Below, piece by piece: positions 33,293 to 41,237 of a stretch of 64,000 bases of DNA. Under the pieces are notes generated by a model. It saw only the letters and a program-made list of their open reading frames with translations, searched no databases and was not told where the DNA came from. Made by a program: the position numbers and the translations under genes. The number at the start of each line of letters is the position of its first letter. The first letter of the stretch is position 1. The DNA is from Vibrio splendidus (lineage in GTDB: Bacteria; Pseudomonadota; Gammaproteobacteria; Enterobacterales; Vibrionaceae): NCBI RefSeq assembly GCF_002873455.1, contig NZ_MCUN01000024.1, positions 62,001 to 126,000 on the forward strand. Direction: 5' to 3'.

Positions 33293-33478
33293 CATTAGAT
33301 TGAAGAGGTTACCGCCCCAAAAATCACAAGTTTTTCTGTTTCAACAAAGGCTTAAATAGAAGTTAAAAGCAGATGTTATTTCGCATAAAAATCCATTAAA
33401 TGAATACTTTACAGAAAGTATTGCATGGCGTTTTTATCTAAGTATAATCCTCCGCAATTTGTCTTAAGAGAGCAAAAA

Positions 33479-33586
33479 ATGAACCGCAATTTTGTCGCAC
33501 ATGATTGTCAACCAACACGCCCTAGAGTGGCGTTGGTATCATTTTTATTTTGTTCTATTGATCGTTTCGAAGCCTCCTATTTTTAG
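33479..33586 (+). CDS. pyrL: pyrBI leader peptide PyrL
   Basis: A 35-residue leader starting at ATG 33479 (begins MNRNFVAHDCQP) with AAGAGAG 6 bases upstream. Its stop TAG (33584-33586) lies inside the attenuator hairpin. The second half of the message is rich in U (TATCATTTTTATTTTGTTCT), where RNA polymerase should pause when UTP is scarce. The ribosome then catches up and disrupts the terminator, the known E. coli pyrBI mechanism. The E. coli leader has 44 residues and no sequence similarity is expected. A different frame is open through into pyrB but lacks family support. Confidence 0.82.
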   Translation: MNRNFVAHDCQPTRPRVALVSFLFCSIDRFEASYF

Positions 33587-33599
33587 GGGGCTTTTTTTT
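33570..33599 (+). terminator. pyrBI transcription attenuator
   Basis: AGCCTCC / GGGGGCT stem (one U-G pair) with a TATTTTTA loop and eight Ts, 40 bases before pyrB and overlapping the end of pyrL. Position and form fit UTP-sensitive attenuation. Confidence 0.9.
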
Positions 33600-33638
33600 G
33601 TCCGCAATTTGACTGTATGCATAAAAGGAAGACCCGTT

Positions 33639-34568
33639 ATGGCGCATTCGTTATTTAACAAGCACATCATCTCCATACCTGAGCTCACTCGTAATGAACT
33701 GGAGCTTATCGTCGACACCGCAGCAAGGCTCAAGGCTGAGCCAAACCCAGAACTGCTGAAAAATAAAGTCGTTGCGAGCTGCTTCTTTGAGCCTTCAACT
33801 CGAACTCGCCTTTCATTTGAAACCGCAGTTCAACGTCTTGGCGGCACGGTCATCGGTTTTGATAATGGCGGAAACACATCGCTAGCGAAGAAAGGCGAAA
33901 CACTTGCCGATTCCGTGCAGGTTATTTCATCTTACGTCGATGCCTTTGTGATGCGTCATCCGCAAGAAGGCGCAGCACGTTTGGCCTCTGAATTTTCGAA
34001 TGGGGTTCCAGTGGTAAATGGTGGCGACGGTGCAAACCAACACCCGACTCAAACCTTGCTGGATCTGTTCTCGATTTACGAAACGCAAGGCACGCTTGAT
34101 AACCTCAATGTAGCGTTCGTCGGCGACCTAAAATATGGCCGCACTGTCCACTCATTGACGCAAGCACTATCAAAGTTCAATAACGTGCGTTTCTTCTTTA
34201 TCGCACCAGAAGTGTTAGAAATGCCCGATTATATCTGTGAAGAATTGGAAGAGATGGGTATCCAATACAGCACACACAGCAGCATTGAAGAAGTAGTGCC
34301 TGAACTGGATGTTTTGTACATGACTCGCGTACAGAAAGAGCGCTTTGATGCATCGGAATACGCACACATGAAGTCGGCTTACATTCTAACCGCCGAGACA
34401 TTAAAAGATGCACGCCAAAACATGAAGGTGCTTCACCCACTGCCACGTGTCGATGAAATCACAACCGATGTCGATAAAACGCCGCACGCTTACTACTTCG
34501 AACAAGCTGAAAACGGTGTGTATGCTCGTGAAGCTTTATTAGCCCTAGTTCTTAACGACACTTTATAA
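33639..34568 (+). CDS. pyrB: Aspartate carbamoyltransferase catalytic subunit
   Basis: First committed enzyme of pyrimidine synthesis: carbamoyl phosphate plus aspartate (309 residues). STRTR is at 53-57, followed by LSFETAVQRLGG; HPTQTLLDLFSI and HPLPRVDEI are present. I start it at ATG 33639 (MAHSLFNKHIISI) with AAGGAAG upstream. The frame is open for 49 codons further upstream, but that stretch is the leader and attenuator. pyrI follows after 15 bases. Expression should respond to UTP through the leader. Confidence 0.97.
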   Translation: MAHSLFNKHIISIPELTRNELELIVDTAARLKAEPNPELLKNKVVASCFFEPSTRTRLSFETAVQRLGGTVIGFDNGGNTSLAKKGETLADSVQVISSYVDAFVMRHPQEGAARLASEFSNGVPVVNGGDGANQHPTQTLLDLFSIYETQGTLDNLNVAFVGDLKYGRTVHSLTQALSKFNNVRFFFIAPEVLEMPDYICEELEEMGIQYSTHSSIEEVVPELDVLYMTRVQKERFDASEYAHMKSAYILTAETLKDARQNMKVLHPLPRVDEITTDVDKTPHAYYFEQAENGVYAREALLALVLNDTL

Positions 34569-34583
34569 GCAGGAGAAACAGTC

Positions 34584-35048
34584 ATGGTTAAACAAACTCA
34601 GCTACAAGTAGAAGCGATCCGTAACGGCAGCGTTATTGACCACATCCCTGCTCATCTTGGGATTAAAATTCTCAAACTGTTCAAGCTGCATAAAACAGAA
34701 CAGCGCATCACCATGGGGTTAAATCTGCCATCATCAGCGCTTGGCAATAAAGACCTCATCAAGATTGAGAACATCTTTCTGACTAAGGAACAAGCCAACC
34801 AATTGGCTCTGTATGCTCCGCAAGCGACAGTGAATCAGATTGAAGAATACAAAGTGGTCAACAAGCTAACACTTGTACTGCCAGAGCAAATCAACAGTGT
34901 GTTCGCCTGCCCAAATAGCAACTGTATTTCACACGGTGAGCCGGTTGAAAGTAGCTTTAATGTGCAGCTAAAACACGAAAACGTACAGTTAAAATGTCAC
35001 TATTGTGAAAAAGTATTCTCTCGCGAGATCATGAGTGAAATTCGCTAA
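34584..35048 (+). CDS. pyrI: Aspartate carbamoyltransferase regulatory subunit
   Basis: Binds CTP/ATP and tunes PyrB (154 residues). The allosteric domain has VEAIRNGSVIDHIPAHLGIKILKLF at the N-terminus. The zinc domain cysteines are Cys109, Cys114, Cys138 and Cys141, exactly the E. coli positions. AGGAG lies before the ATG. It is co-transcribed with pyrB and assembles with it into the 12-subunit holoenzyme. Confidence 0.98.
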   Translation: MVKQTQLQVEAIRNGSVIDHIPAHLGIKILKLFKLHKTEQRITMGLNLPSSALGNKDLIKIENIFLTKEQANQLALYAPQATVNQIEEYKVVNKLTLVLPEQINSVFACPNSNCISHGEPVESSFNVQLKHENVQLKCHYCEKVFSREIMSEIR

Positions 35049-35091
35049 CCCTTAGCGCCATTACCTCCGCAATAAAACCCGCTCAGAATAT

Positions 35092-35127
35092 ATGGATATT
35101 TATTCCCAACCTGGAATAAATATCCAT
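35092..35127. promoter_or_regulatory. 15-base inverted repeat between pyrI and argR
   Basis: ATGGATATTTATTCC and GGAATAAATATCCAT are perfect complements around a CAACCT spacer (35107-35112). There is no T run, so it is either a Rho-linked mRNA end for pyrBI or an operator. TTATTCC/GGAATAA arms recall ARG-box half sites but are not the consensus. Confidence 0.55.
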
Positions 35128-35375
35128 TCAACCAAAGAATAAAACTCCACAAAAAAAGCAATTAACCAGAATTTTGTTTGGTGATCGCCTTCAAAAAGAT
35201 AACTATCCTTTAGTGGTAGACTGAATGAATAGAAGATCACACATCACGCATACCCTTCCTATTTATTTCGGGATTCATCGGTAAGCCCTAATTAACAATC
35301 GTACTCTACGGCTTTGGGAGTGCGTTCTGCGCTATGGACAAGCGATATCCACATGTTGGCCTTAAGGAGTTGTTC

Positions 35376-35864
35376 ATGAACCAAATCACTGAGCACGGTT
35401 GCTTGTATTCAGCTGAAGATAAAACACTGACTGCAGCGTGCAAACGCTTACTACAACAACAGAGCTTCTCGACCCAGAATCAACTGCGCGAGAAACTCGT
35501 CGACATTGGCTATACAGGTATTAGCCAATCGACCGTATCACGCATCTTGTCGCAGCTTGGCGTCGTAAAAATTCAGAATGCTTGTGGTAAAAAAGTCTAC
35601 TGTATAACCGTTGAAAGCGCACCTGTGCGTGTCGATGCGTCAATATCATCACAAATCGAATTGATTACTCACAACCAAGCAATGGTCATCGTAAAAACAA
35701 ACCCTGGTTGCGCACAGTTGGTCGCTAGATTGGTTGATATCGATCCACATACCGAGATTATCGGAACCGTTGGCGGTAACGACACCGTGTTAATTATTCC
35801 GAAAGACACGACGAATATTGATGCTTGCGAGCAAGTAGTAAGAGCACGCTTAGGTGTTGCCTAG
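35376..35864 (+). CDS. argR: ArgR-family arginine regulator (probable cluster-specific paralogue)
   Basis: A 162-residue regulator. The N-terminal winged helix contains GISQSTVSRILSQLGVVKIQNACGKKVYCI (the QSTVSR recognition helix), and the C-terminal hexamerisation/arginine domain has VIVKTNPGCAQLVARLVD and IIGTVGGNDTVLIIPKD. I start it at ATG 35376 because AAGGAG lies 7 bases upstream; an in-frame ATG at 35334 is weaker. It is more diverged from E. coli ArgR than expected for the mdh-linked vibrio copy, so it may be a second ArgR dedicated to the adjacent arc/argF/pyr genes. Arginine binding is inferred. Confidence 0.85.
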   Translation: MNQITEHGCLYSAEDKTLTAACKRLLQQQSFSTQNQLREKLVDIGYTGISQSTVSRILSQLGVVKIQNACGKKVYCITVESAPVRVDASISSQIELITHNQAMVIVKTNPGCAQLVARLVDIDPHTEIIGTVGGNDTVLIIPKDTTNIDACEQVVRARLGVA

Positions 35865-36026
35865 ATGCCTTATTACCAAGGGCTCCTCACTCAAGCCGAG
35901 CGACTTAGCCTCTCTCGACTACCCAAAAAAGTGGCTCACCCGCCCTAGCGGATATTTGCTGGTCGATGAAACTAATCACAAACTATTACGGTCTGATTGA
36001 GTTAAGATACCTTTAACTCCATTTTG

Positions 36027-37919
36027 ATGACTAATAGTATGCGACGACTTGCCACATTACTTTTTGTTTGTATTTCCCTATTCACCCAGCCTGCGTGGGC
36101 GATTTTTGGGAACGACAACGCCGAGCCAAGTTTCGGGGGCAATAACAATGGTTTTGTCCCTGTAGACCAAGCTTTCCCTTTCAATTACTACCAGCAAGAC
36201 GGCAAAGTCCTTCTCGATTGGCAAGTAAAAGAGGGCTACTACCTCTATCAACACAGCCTCTCGTTCACTGGCCAAAATCTCGCTATCGGCAATGTTGAAA
36301 TGGAAGATGGCCAACCACACCAAGATGAATTCTTCGGTGAGGTGAGTATTTATACTCAGCCGTTATTCGTGCAAGTTCCTCTACAGAGTTACCAAGATGG
36401 CTCACAGCTGATCGTTAAGTATCAAGGCTGTGCAGATGCTGGTTTTTGCTACCCACCAGAAACTCGCGTGATCGACATTGAACCGTTTACTGCGACGAAC
36501 CCTGGGGATATAAAAAGCAGTGATATGAAAAACAGTGGTGTGCAAAACAGTAGTGTCTCGCAAGGTTCTTCTGATGCAGTTGGTGAATCTGATAATTCAG
36601 TACAACCCTCTTCTCCTACAGCTGACGCAGCAAGTAATACCACTCAACAAACCAATGCTCCCGTTTCAAAAGAAGCAGGCTTAGCCGATAAGCTCGGTGA
36701 TAGTTGGTGGACTCCATTATTATTCTTAGCACTCGGTGTTGGTTTAGCCTTTACGCCGTGTGTTCTGCCTATGTACCCTATCCTAACGGGTATCGTTTTA
36801 GGTGGCGGTAAGCTCAGCCAAGGTCGCGCGCTGATGCTGTCTTTCATCTACGTGCAAGGTATGGCGTTAACCTACACTCTATTGGGTTTAGTGGTTGCCT
36901 CTGCGGGTATGCAATTCCAAGCAGCCATGCAACACCCTTACGTGTTGATCGCACTAAGTGTTCTGTTCGTTGCGTTAGCCATGTCGATGTTCGGCGTTTA
37001 TAACCTACAACTACCAAGTAGTATCCAAACTTGGCTTAACAACCAAAGTAACAAGCAACAAGGTGGCAATACCTTGGGCGTGTTCGCAATGGGCGCTATC
37101 TCTGGCTTAGTGTGTTCACCTTGTACCACTGCTCCATTGTCGGGTGCGCTGCTGTATGTGGCTCAAAGTGGTGACCTATTAACGGGGGCAATTGCTCTGT
37201 ATGCCTTAGCGATGGGTATGGGTATCCCGCTGATCTTGGTTGCAGTGTTTGGTAATAAGCTGCTGCCGAAAGCAGGCAGCTGGATGGACAAGGTGAAGAT
37301 CGTATTCGGCTTTATCTTGCTGGCAGCGCCTATCTTCCTGCTAGAGCGAATTATTCCTGAGTTATGGGCAACTGTGCTCTGGTCTGGCCTTGGCTTCATC
37401 GCCTTTGGTTGGCTTTACCACAGCAAAAATGCACTGCCATTCGGCGGCTGGAAGCAAAGCGCTGTGGGTATCATCGCGATGCTCGGCCTATTCGCTTCTG
37501 CGCAACCTGCGTTGAATTACTGGTTTGCAGAAAAGAGCGTTGTGGTTGAGCAACAAATCCAATTTGCACGCGTCAACACGGTGGAAGAGTTAGAAATCCA
37601 GCTCATCGAAGCCAAGAAACTCGGCAAACCAGTGATGCTCGATTTCTACGCCGATTGGTGTGTGGCATGTAAAGAGTTTGAGAAGTACACCTTCCATCAA
37701 GCTGATGTTGAGAACAAGCTTTCTGATTTCGTCCTGCTTCAGGCTGACGTAACGAGAAACATGCCTCAAGACATTGAACTGCTTAAACAATTGCAGGTAC
37801 TCGGCTTGCCAACCATAGAGTTCTGGGATGGCGAGGGTAACCATGTTCCAAATGCTCGTGTCACTGGTTTTATGCCGGCAGATGTATTCTTAAAACACAT
37901 GCAAGACCACCAGCTATAA
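36027..37919 (+). CDS. dsbD: Thiol:disulfide interchange protein DsbD
   Basis: Inner membrane reductase that passes electrons from cytoplasmic thioredoxin to periplasmic DsbC/DsbG and CcmG (630 residues from ATG 36027). A signal peptide (MRRLATLLFVCISLFTQPAWA) precedes the periplasmic alpha domain with GCADAGFCYPP. A low-complexity Ser/Asn linker follows, then eight membrane segments with the cysteine motifs FTPCVLPMYP and VCSPCTTAPLSG, and a C-terminal thioredoxin-like domain with DWCVACKEFE. ATG 36039 is an equally good start for the signal peptide. Downstream is a terminator. Confidence 0.96.
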   Translation: MTNSMRRLATLLFVCISLFTQPAWAIFGNDNAEPSFGGNNNGFVPVDQAFPFNYYQQDGKVLLDWQVKEGYYLYQHSLSFTGQNLAIGNVEMEDGQPHQDEFFGEVSIYTQPLFVQVPLQSYQDGSQLIVKYQGCADAGFCYPPETRVIDIEPFTATNPGDIKSSDMKNSGVQNSSVSQGSSDAVGESDNSVQPSSPTADAASNTTQQTNAPVSKEAGLADKLGDSWWTPLLFLALGVGLAFTPCVLPMYPILTGIVLGGGKLSQGRALMLSFIYVQGMALTYTLLGLVVASAGMQFQAAMQHPYVLIALSVLFVALAMSMFGVYNLQLPSSIQTWLNNQSNKQQGGNTLGVFAMGAISGLVCSPCTTAPLSGALLYVAQSGDLLTGAIALYALAMGMGIPLILVAVFGNKLLPKAGSWMDKVKIVFGFILLAAPIFLLERIIPELWATVLWSGLGFIAFGWLYHSKNALPFGGWKQSAVGIIAMLGLFASAQPALNYWFAEKSVVVEQQIQFARVNTVEELEIQLIEAKKLGKPVMLDFYADWCVACKEFEKYTFHQADVENKLSDFVLLQADVTRNMPQDIELLKQLQVLGLPTIEFWDGEGNHVPNARVTGFMPADVFLKHMQDHQL

Positions 37920-37951
37920 CGACAATATTCACCGGAATATCCGCCTAAACG

Positions 37952-37997
37952 AAAGCCGCACCGCCCCTCCGTAACGAGATGGCAGTGCGGCTTTTTT
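37952..37997 (+). terminator. Terminator of dsbD
   Basis: AAAGCCGCAC / GTGCGGCTTT stem with a 23-base loop, followed by TTTT. Confidence 0.85.
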
Positions 37998-38122
37998 GCT
38001 ATTCAGAGTAACGCTTTCTTATTCCGGGGATAAAAGTCGATATGGTTCAGACTTTTCATGCATAGATATTGTCCACATACTCAATCAGGATGATAATAAA
38101 TATTAACTAAATTGTTAAAAGT

Positions 38123-38761
38123 ATGAACGTCATGGACTCGACCTATACCATCATCATTGCTGATGACCACCCTCTCTTTCGCAACGCCTTGTTTCAGTCA
38201 GTTCATATGGCGATCAGCGGTGCGAACCTGCTTGAGGCTGATTCTCTCGATGCCTTACTGACTCTACTAAAAAAAGAAGATGAACCAGACCTGTTGCTTC
38301 TCGACCTTAAAATGCCGGGAGCAAACGGGATGTCGGGCTTAATTCAACTGCGTGCTGAATATCCAGATTTACCGATTGTGGTGATCTCAGCCAGCGAGGA
38401 TGCCAGCGTTGTCACTCAAGTGAAGAGCCACGGTGCCTTTGGCTTCATTCCTAAGTCGAGTGATATGCGTGAATTGGTGAGTGCACTGAATCAAGTGCTG
38501 AATGGCGACCCGTTCTTTCCTGAAGGGCTTATCACCAACAATGCAGCCTGTAGCGACCTTGCGGAAAAGATTTCCACACTGACGCCTCAGCAATACAAGG
38601 TGTTAGGGATGCTTTCAGACGGCCTGCTAAACAAGCAAATCGCCTATGAATTGAATGTGTCGGAAGCGACTATCAAGGCACATATGACAGCCATCTTCCG
38701 TAAACTGGATGTGAAAAACCGAACTCAAGCAGTTATCTTGCTACAAGAAGTCCACAACTAA
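38123..38761 (+). CDS. crbR: NarL/LuxR-type response regulator CrbR (acetate switch)
   Basis: A 212-residue regulator: receiver domain with the acidic pair DD (14-15), phospho-acceptor Asp61 in LLLLDLKMPGANG and the Lys of FIPKSSD, then a LuxR-type helix-turn-helix (LTPQQYKVLGMLSDGLLNKQIAYELNVSEATIKAHMTAIFRKL). In V. cholerae the regulator next to nhaP2 and the VC_2704/2705 symporter genes is CrbR, the partner of CrbS and activator of acs. The same neighbours are seen here, which supports the name. ATG 38132 is an alternative start; neither has a good ribosome site. The 3' end overlaps nhaP2 by four bases. Confidence 0.85.
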   Translation: MNVMDSTYTIIIADDHPLFRNALFQSVHMAISGANLLEADSLDALLTLLKKEDEPDLLLLDLKMPGANGMSGLIQLRAEYPDLPIVVISASEDASVVTQVKSHGAFGFIPKSSDMRELVSALNQVLNGDPFFPEGLITNNAACSDLAEKISTLTPQQYKVLGMLSDGLLNKQIAYELNVSEATIKAHMTAIFRKLDVKNRTQAVILLQEVHN

Positions 38762-40509
38762 ACTTCGCTTATATCCTCTTCTAAAGTCGTCTTTGGTAAA
38801 CATAAACCCAACCTGACGACTTTATGATCATCTATCTCTGCAACCACCCAAGTAATGTCATGCCACACAAAGCTATCACCTAATACAGGATGAACACCAA
38901 GCTCTCGCTCAGCCAATTGTTTTAGCGTCATTTCTCGCTCTTCTTCCGAGCCCAGTTCAATACCATAACAATCACTGACCGCTGCAACCGATAATCCAAC
39001 ATCTAAGAAGAAGTCACCAAAGAATCGAGCAGCTTCTTCTGCCAAAGGTGCCTCACTGAACAGCTCACTTAGGCTATCTAGAGCTTTATCTTGACCAAGC
39101 ACACAGAGAATATCGTTCGCCTCTAATATGGTACTGCCCGATGGGTGAAGCAAGGCATCTTGTCGAAACAGTGCGGTGATGCGCGTCCCTTCAGGCATCG
39201 ATAAACGCTTGAGCGGTTCACCGACACACCACTTTTCCTCTTTCAACTTATAGACAAACATCTCCCACTCACTGGTAGGGTAGATCTCAATGCCGGTACG
39301 AGAAATCGGTGTCGGCGTTGGCGGTAGAGTCACTTTAGCGAGTCTCGCGACTTTCATTAAACTGCCGCCCTGAACAATCAGCGAAACCATAACCACGAAG
39401 AACGCGATATTAAAATATAGCTGAGCATTAGGCAGGCCAGCCATCATCGGGAACACCGCCAAAATGATCGGCACAGCGCCGCGTAAACCTACCCAAGAAA
39501 CAAACCAACGTTCTTTGGTGGTAAAGCTTCTGAACGGCAGCAAACCCAACCAAACAGACAACGGGCGAGCAAACAAGATCATACCGAAAGCCAATGCTAA
39601 CGCAGGAAGTGCAATGTCCATCAATGTCGATGGCGTAACCAATAGCCCCAGAACCAAGAACATCACGATCTGACTTAGCCACGTCATACCGTCTAGGACA
39701 TTAAGAATAGAGTGTCGAGAACGCGTTGGACGATTACCAATGAATAGACCCACGAGGTAAATCGATAAGATGCCGCTGCCGCCAAGCATGTTAGAGAACG
39801 CAAACAGAGCCACGCCCCCACTGAGTACCAGAATCGAGTAAAGGCCATCAGCCAGTTGTACTCGATTGATTAAGCTCCATAGAACCCAGCCGCCGCCAAT
39901 ACCAACAAGAGTACCGATACCAAACTGCATCGCAAAGCTTTTGAGTAGAAAGTTCATTCCCATCTCGGCATCTGGGGTGCCCAGTAGCGCAATTAAAGTC
40001 ACTGTCAGGAAAACAGCCATTGGGTCATTAGTACCGGATTCGATCTCTAGGGTTGAGCCAACACGTTCATTGAGGCTCTGCCCTTTCAACAAAGAAAATA
40101 CCGCAGCGGCATCGGTCGAACCTACAATCGCACCAACTAAGATACCCTGCATCAATGACAGGTCGAACAGCCAAGCGGCCATTAAGCCCGTTAGGGTTGC
40201 GGTACATGCGACGCCTATCGTCGCTAGCGAGAGCGACGGCCAAAAAGCGACCTTGAAGCTCGCGACCTTGGTTCGCATACCACCATCAAGCAGGATCACA
40301 GCAAGCGCCAAATTACTCACCAAGTAGGTCAGCGAGTAATCATTGAAGTTAATGCCACCGGGGCCATCTTCGCCCGCCAACATACCAACGAACAAAAAGA
40401 TTAAAAGAATCGGAACGCCCAATCGAGAGGACACTTGTGAGAAAAGTACACTGATGGCGATGAGTACGGCACCAGTCAAAAATAAGTGATTAATGGTTAT
40501 TGCGTCCAA
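38758..40509 (-). CDS. nhaP2: Cation/proton antiporter NhaP2 (CvrA)
   Basis: A 583-residue CPA1 antiporter, in vibrios chiefly K+/H+ exchange and protection at low pH. About 12-13 membrane segments form the first 390 residues, with LVGAIVGSTDAAAVFSLL and EIESGTNDPMAVFLTV holding the ion-site Asp residues. A cytoplasmic RCK_C-like domain (GTRITALFRQDALLHPSGSTILEANDILCVLG) follows. It is convergent with crbR, the stop codons overlapping within CTAA at 38758-38761, so neither has room for its own terminator. Confidence 0.93.
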   Translation of the reverse strand: MDAITINHLFLTGAVLIAISVLFSQVSSRLGVPILLIFLFVGMLAGEDGPGGINFNDYSLTYLVSNLALAVILLDGGMRTKVASFKVAFWPSLSLATIGVACTATLTGLMAAWLFDLSLMQGILVGAIVGSTDAAAVFSLLKGQSLNERVGSTLEIESGTNDPMAVFLTVTLIALLGTPDAEMGMNFLLKSFAMQFGIGTLVGIGGGWVLWSLINRVQLADGLYSILVLSGGVALFAFSNMLGGSGILSIYLVGLFIGNRPTRSRHSILNVLDGMTWLSQIVMFLVLGLLVTPSTLMDIALPALALAFGMILFARPLSVWLGLLPFRSFTTKERWFVSWVGLRGAVPIILAVFPMMAGLPNAQLYFNIAFFVVMVSLIVQGGSLMKVARLAKVTLPPTPTPISRTGIEIYPTSEWEMFVYKLKEEKWCVGEPLKRLSMPEGTRITALFRQDALLHPSGSTILEANDILCVLGQDKALDSLSELFSEAPLAEEAARFFGDFFLDVGLSVAAVSDCYGIELGSEEEREMTLKQLAERELGVHPVLGDSFVWHDITWVVAEIDDHKVVRLGLCLPKTTLEEDISEV

Positions 40510-40960
40510 TTCGTTCCCCCAAAGAATAAAACTCGAGCTTTAAGCCTGTTGATCTTTTGCCACTAGCTTGTTGATCTTCTAGCGTTAAGCAAGTCACGGC
40601 CGGTGAAAGTACCGTAGTTACTATAACAAACTTATGTTTCGCTTCGTGTCATAGGCAGGACTAAATACCGTTTCTCAGTCATTTAGTTGTTAAATTTTAT
40701 GACTCGCACTCTAATTCATCCCTTTTTGTTAGACCTTTGGCTAATTTAACATCATTGCAACATCACGTTTTTCTATGGTTATGTCTCCTAGCTCCCATAT
40801 TTCAGTACATTAGCGCTAATAGCGTCCCGACTAAAGTTGCACAGATCCCTTGACTTATCCTTGCTACATTCTAAATCGTAACATTACGTTAACACAGCTA
40901 TTTTACAAAAACGGTTTCACAGAAACGATTTCTACTGAAATGGAATTAAAGGAGAAGGCA
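40510..40960. other. Divergent region, nhaP2 to symporter operon
   Basis: 451 bases with no gene; an open frame from 40850 is only an upstream extension. It contains a direct repeat TGTTGATCTT (40548-40557 and again near 40571), the 12-base palindrome ATTAGCGCTAAT (40809-40820) and, next to it, the CTAAAGT motif shared with the acs promoter (40831-40837). TTGACT (40850-40855) is a possible -35. Confidence 0.6.
40823..40838 (+). promoter_or_regulatory. Candidate CrbR-type site upstream of the symporter operon
   Basis: GCGTCCCGACTAAAGT. CTAAAGT (40831-40837) is 130 bases before the ATG of the DUF4212 gene. A related string, GCGTCTCATCCTAAAGT, lies 131 bases before acs, and ACTAAAGTCG occurs ahead of the CBS/nucleotidyltransferase gene. 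Assignment to CrbR is inference. Confidence 0.4.
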
Positions 40961-41227
40961 ATGGCGTTCGAATCTACGGAACATGCTCAAGCCTACTGGA
41001 AGGAAAACTTGGGAATAATGGGCACACTACTAGCAGTCTGGTTTGTAGTGTCTTATGGCGCTGGCATCTTATTTGTGGATGTCCTAAATACCATTCAATT
41101 TGGCGGATTTAAGCTAGGTTTTTGGTTCGCTCAACAAGGTTCAATTTATACCTTCGTGGCGTTGATATTTATTTACGTTGTTCGCATGAATAAGCTGGAC
41201 AAAAAATACAACGTACAGGAAGACTAG
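40961..41227 (+). CDS. DUF4212 small subunit of a sodium:solute symporter
   Basis: An 88-residue protein with two membrane segments (MGTLLAVWFVVSYGAGILFV and YTFVALIFIYVVRM). STEHAQAYWKENLG and KLGFWFAQQGSI are hallmarks of DUF4212, the partner of VC_2705-type symporters. I start it at ATG 40961 with AAAGGAG upstream rather than the longer frame. The large subunit follows after 10 bases, so the two are one operon and probably one complex. In V. cholerae this pair is VC_2704/VC_2705. Confidence 0.9.
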   Translation: MAFESTEHAQAYWKENLGIMGTLLAVWFVVSYGAGILFVDVLNTIQFGGFKLGFWFAQQGSIYTFVALIFIYVVRMNKLDKKYNVQED

Positions 41228-41237
41228 AGGCTAGAAC

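Larger units (their letters stand above)
33102..33478. other. argF-pyrB intergenic region
   Basis: 377 bases. In order it contains a short tandem-repeat tract (33112-33193), a complex terminator (33238-33292), then the promoter region of the pyrL leader. AT-rich sequence TCTAAGTATAATCC near 33437-33450 offers a -10 (TATAAT, 33443-33448) about 30 bases before the leader ATG. Confidence 0.6.

Noticed and set aside
33492..33638. 49-codon N-terminal extension of pyrB
   Set aside because: The frame is open, but it crosses the attenuator hairpin and the family N-terminus starts at 33639 with a good ribosome site. The leader peptide in another frame explains the region better.
35865..35948. 27-codon ORF starting right after the argR stop (MPYYQGLLTQ...)
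   Set aside because: No ribosome site beyond argR coupling, no recognisable features and a Pro/Leu-rich translation. Too weak to list as a gene.
40850..40960. 37-codon upstream extension of the DUF4212 gene
   Set aside because: It covers the likely promoter and has no family support; ATG 40961 has AAAGGAG and the conserved N-terminus.
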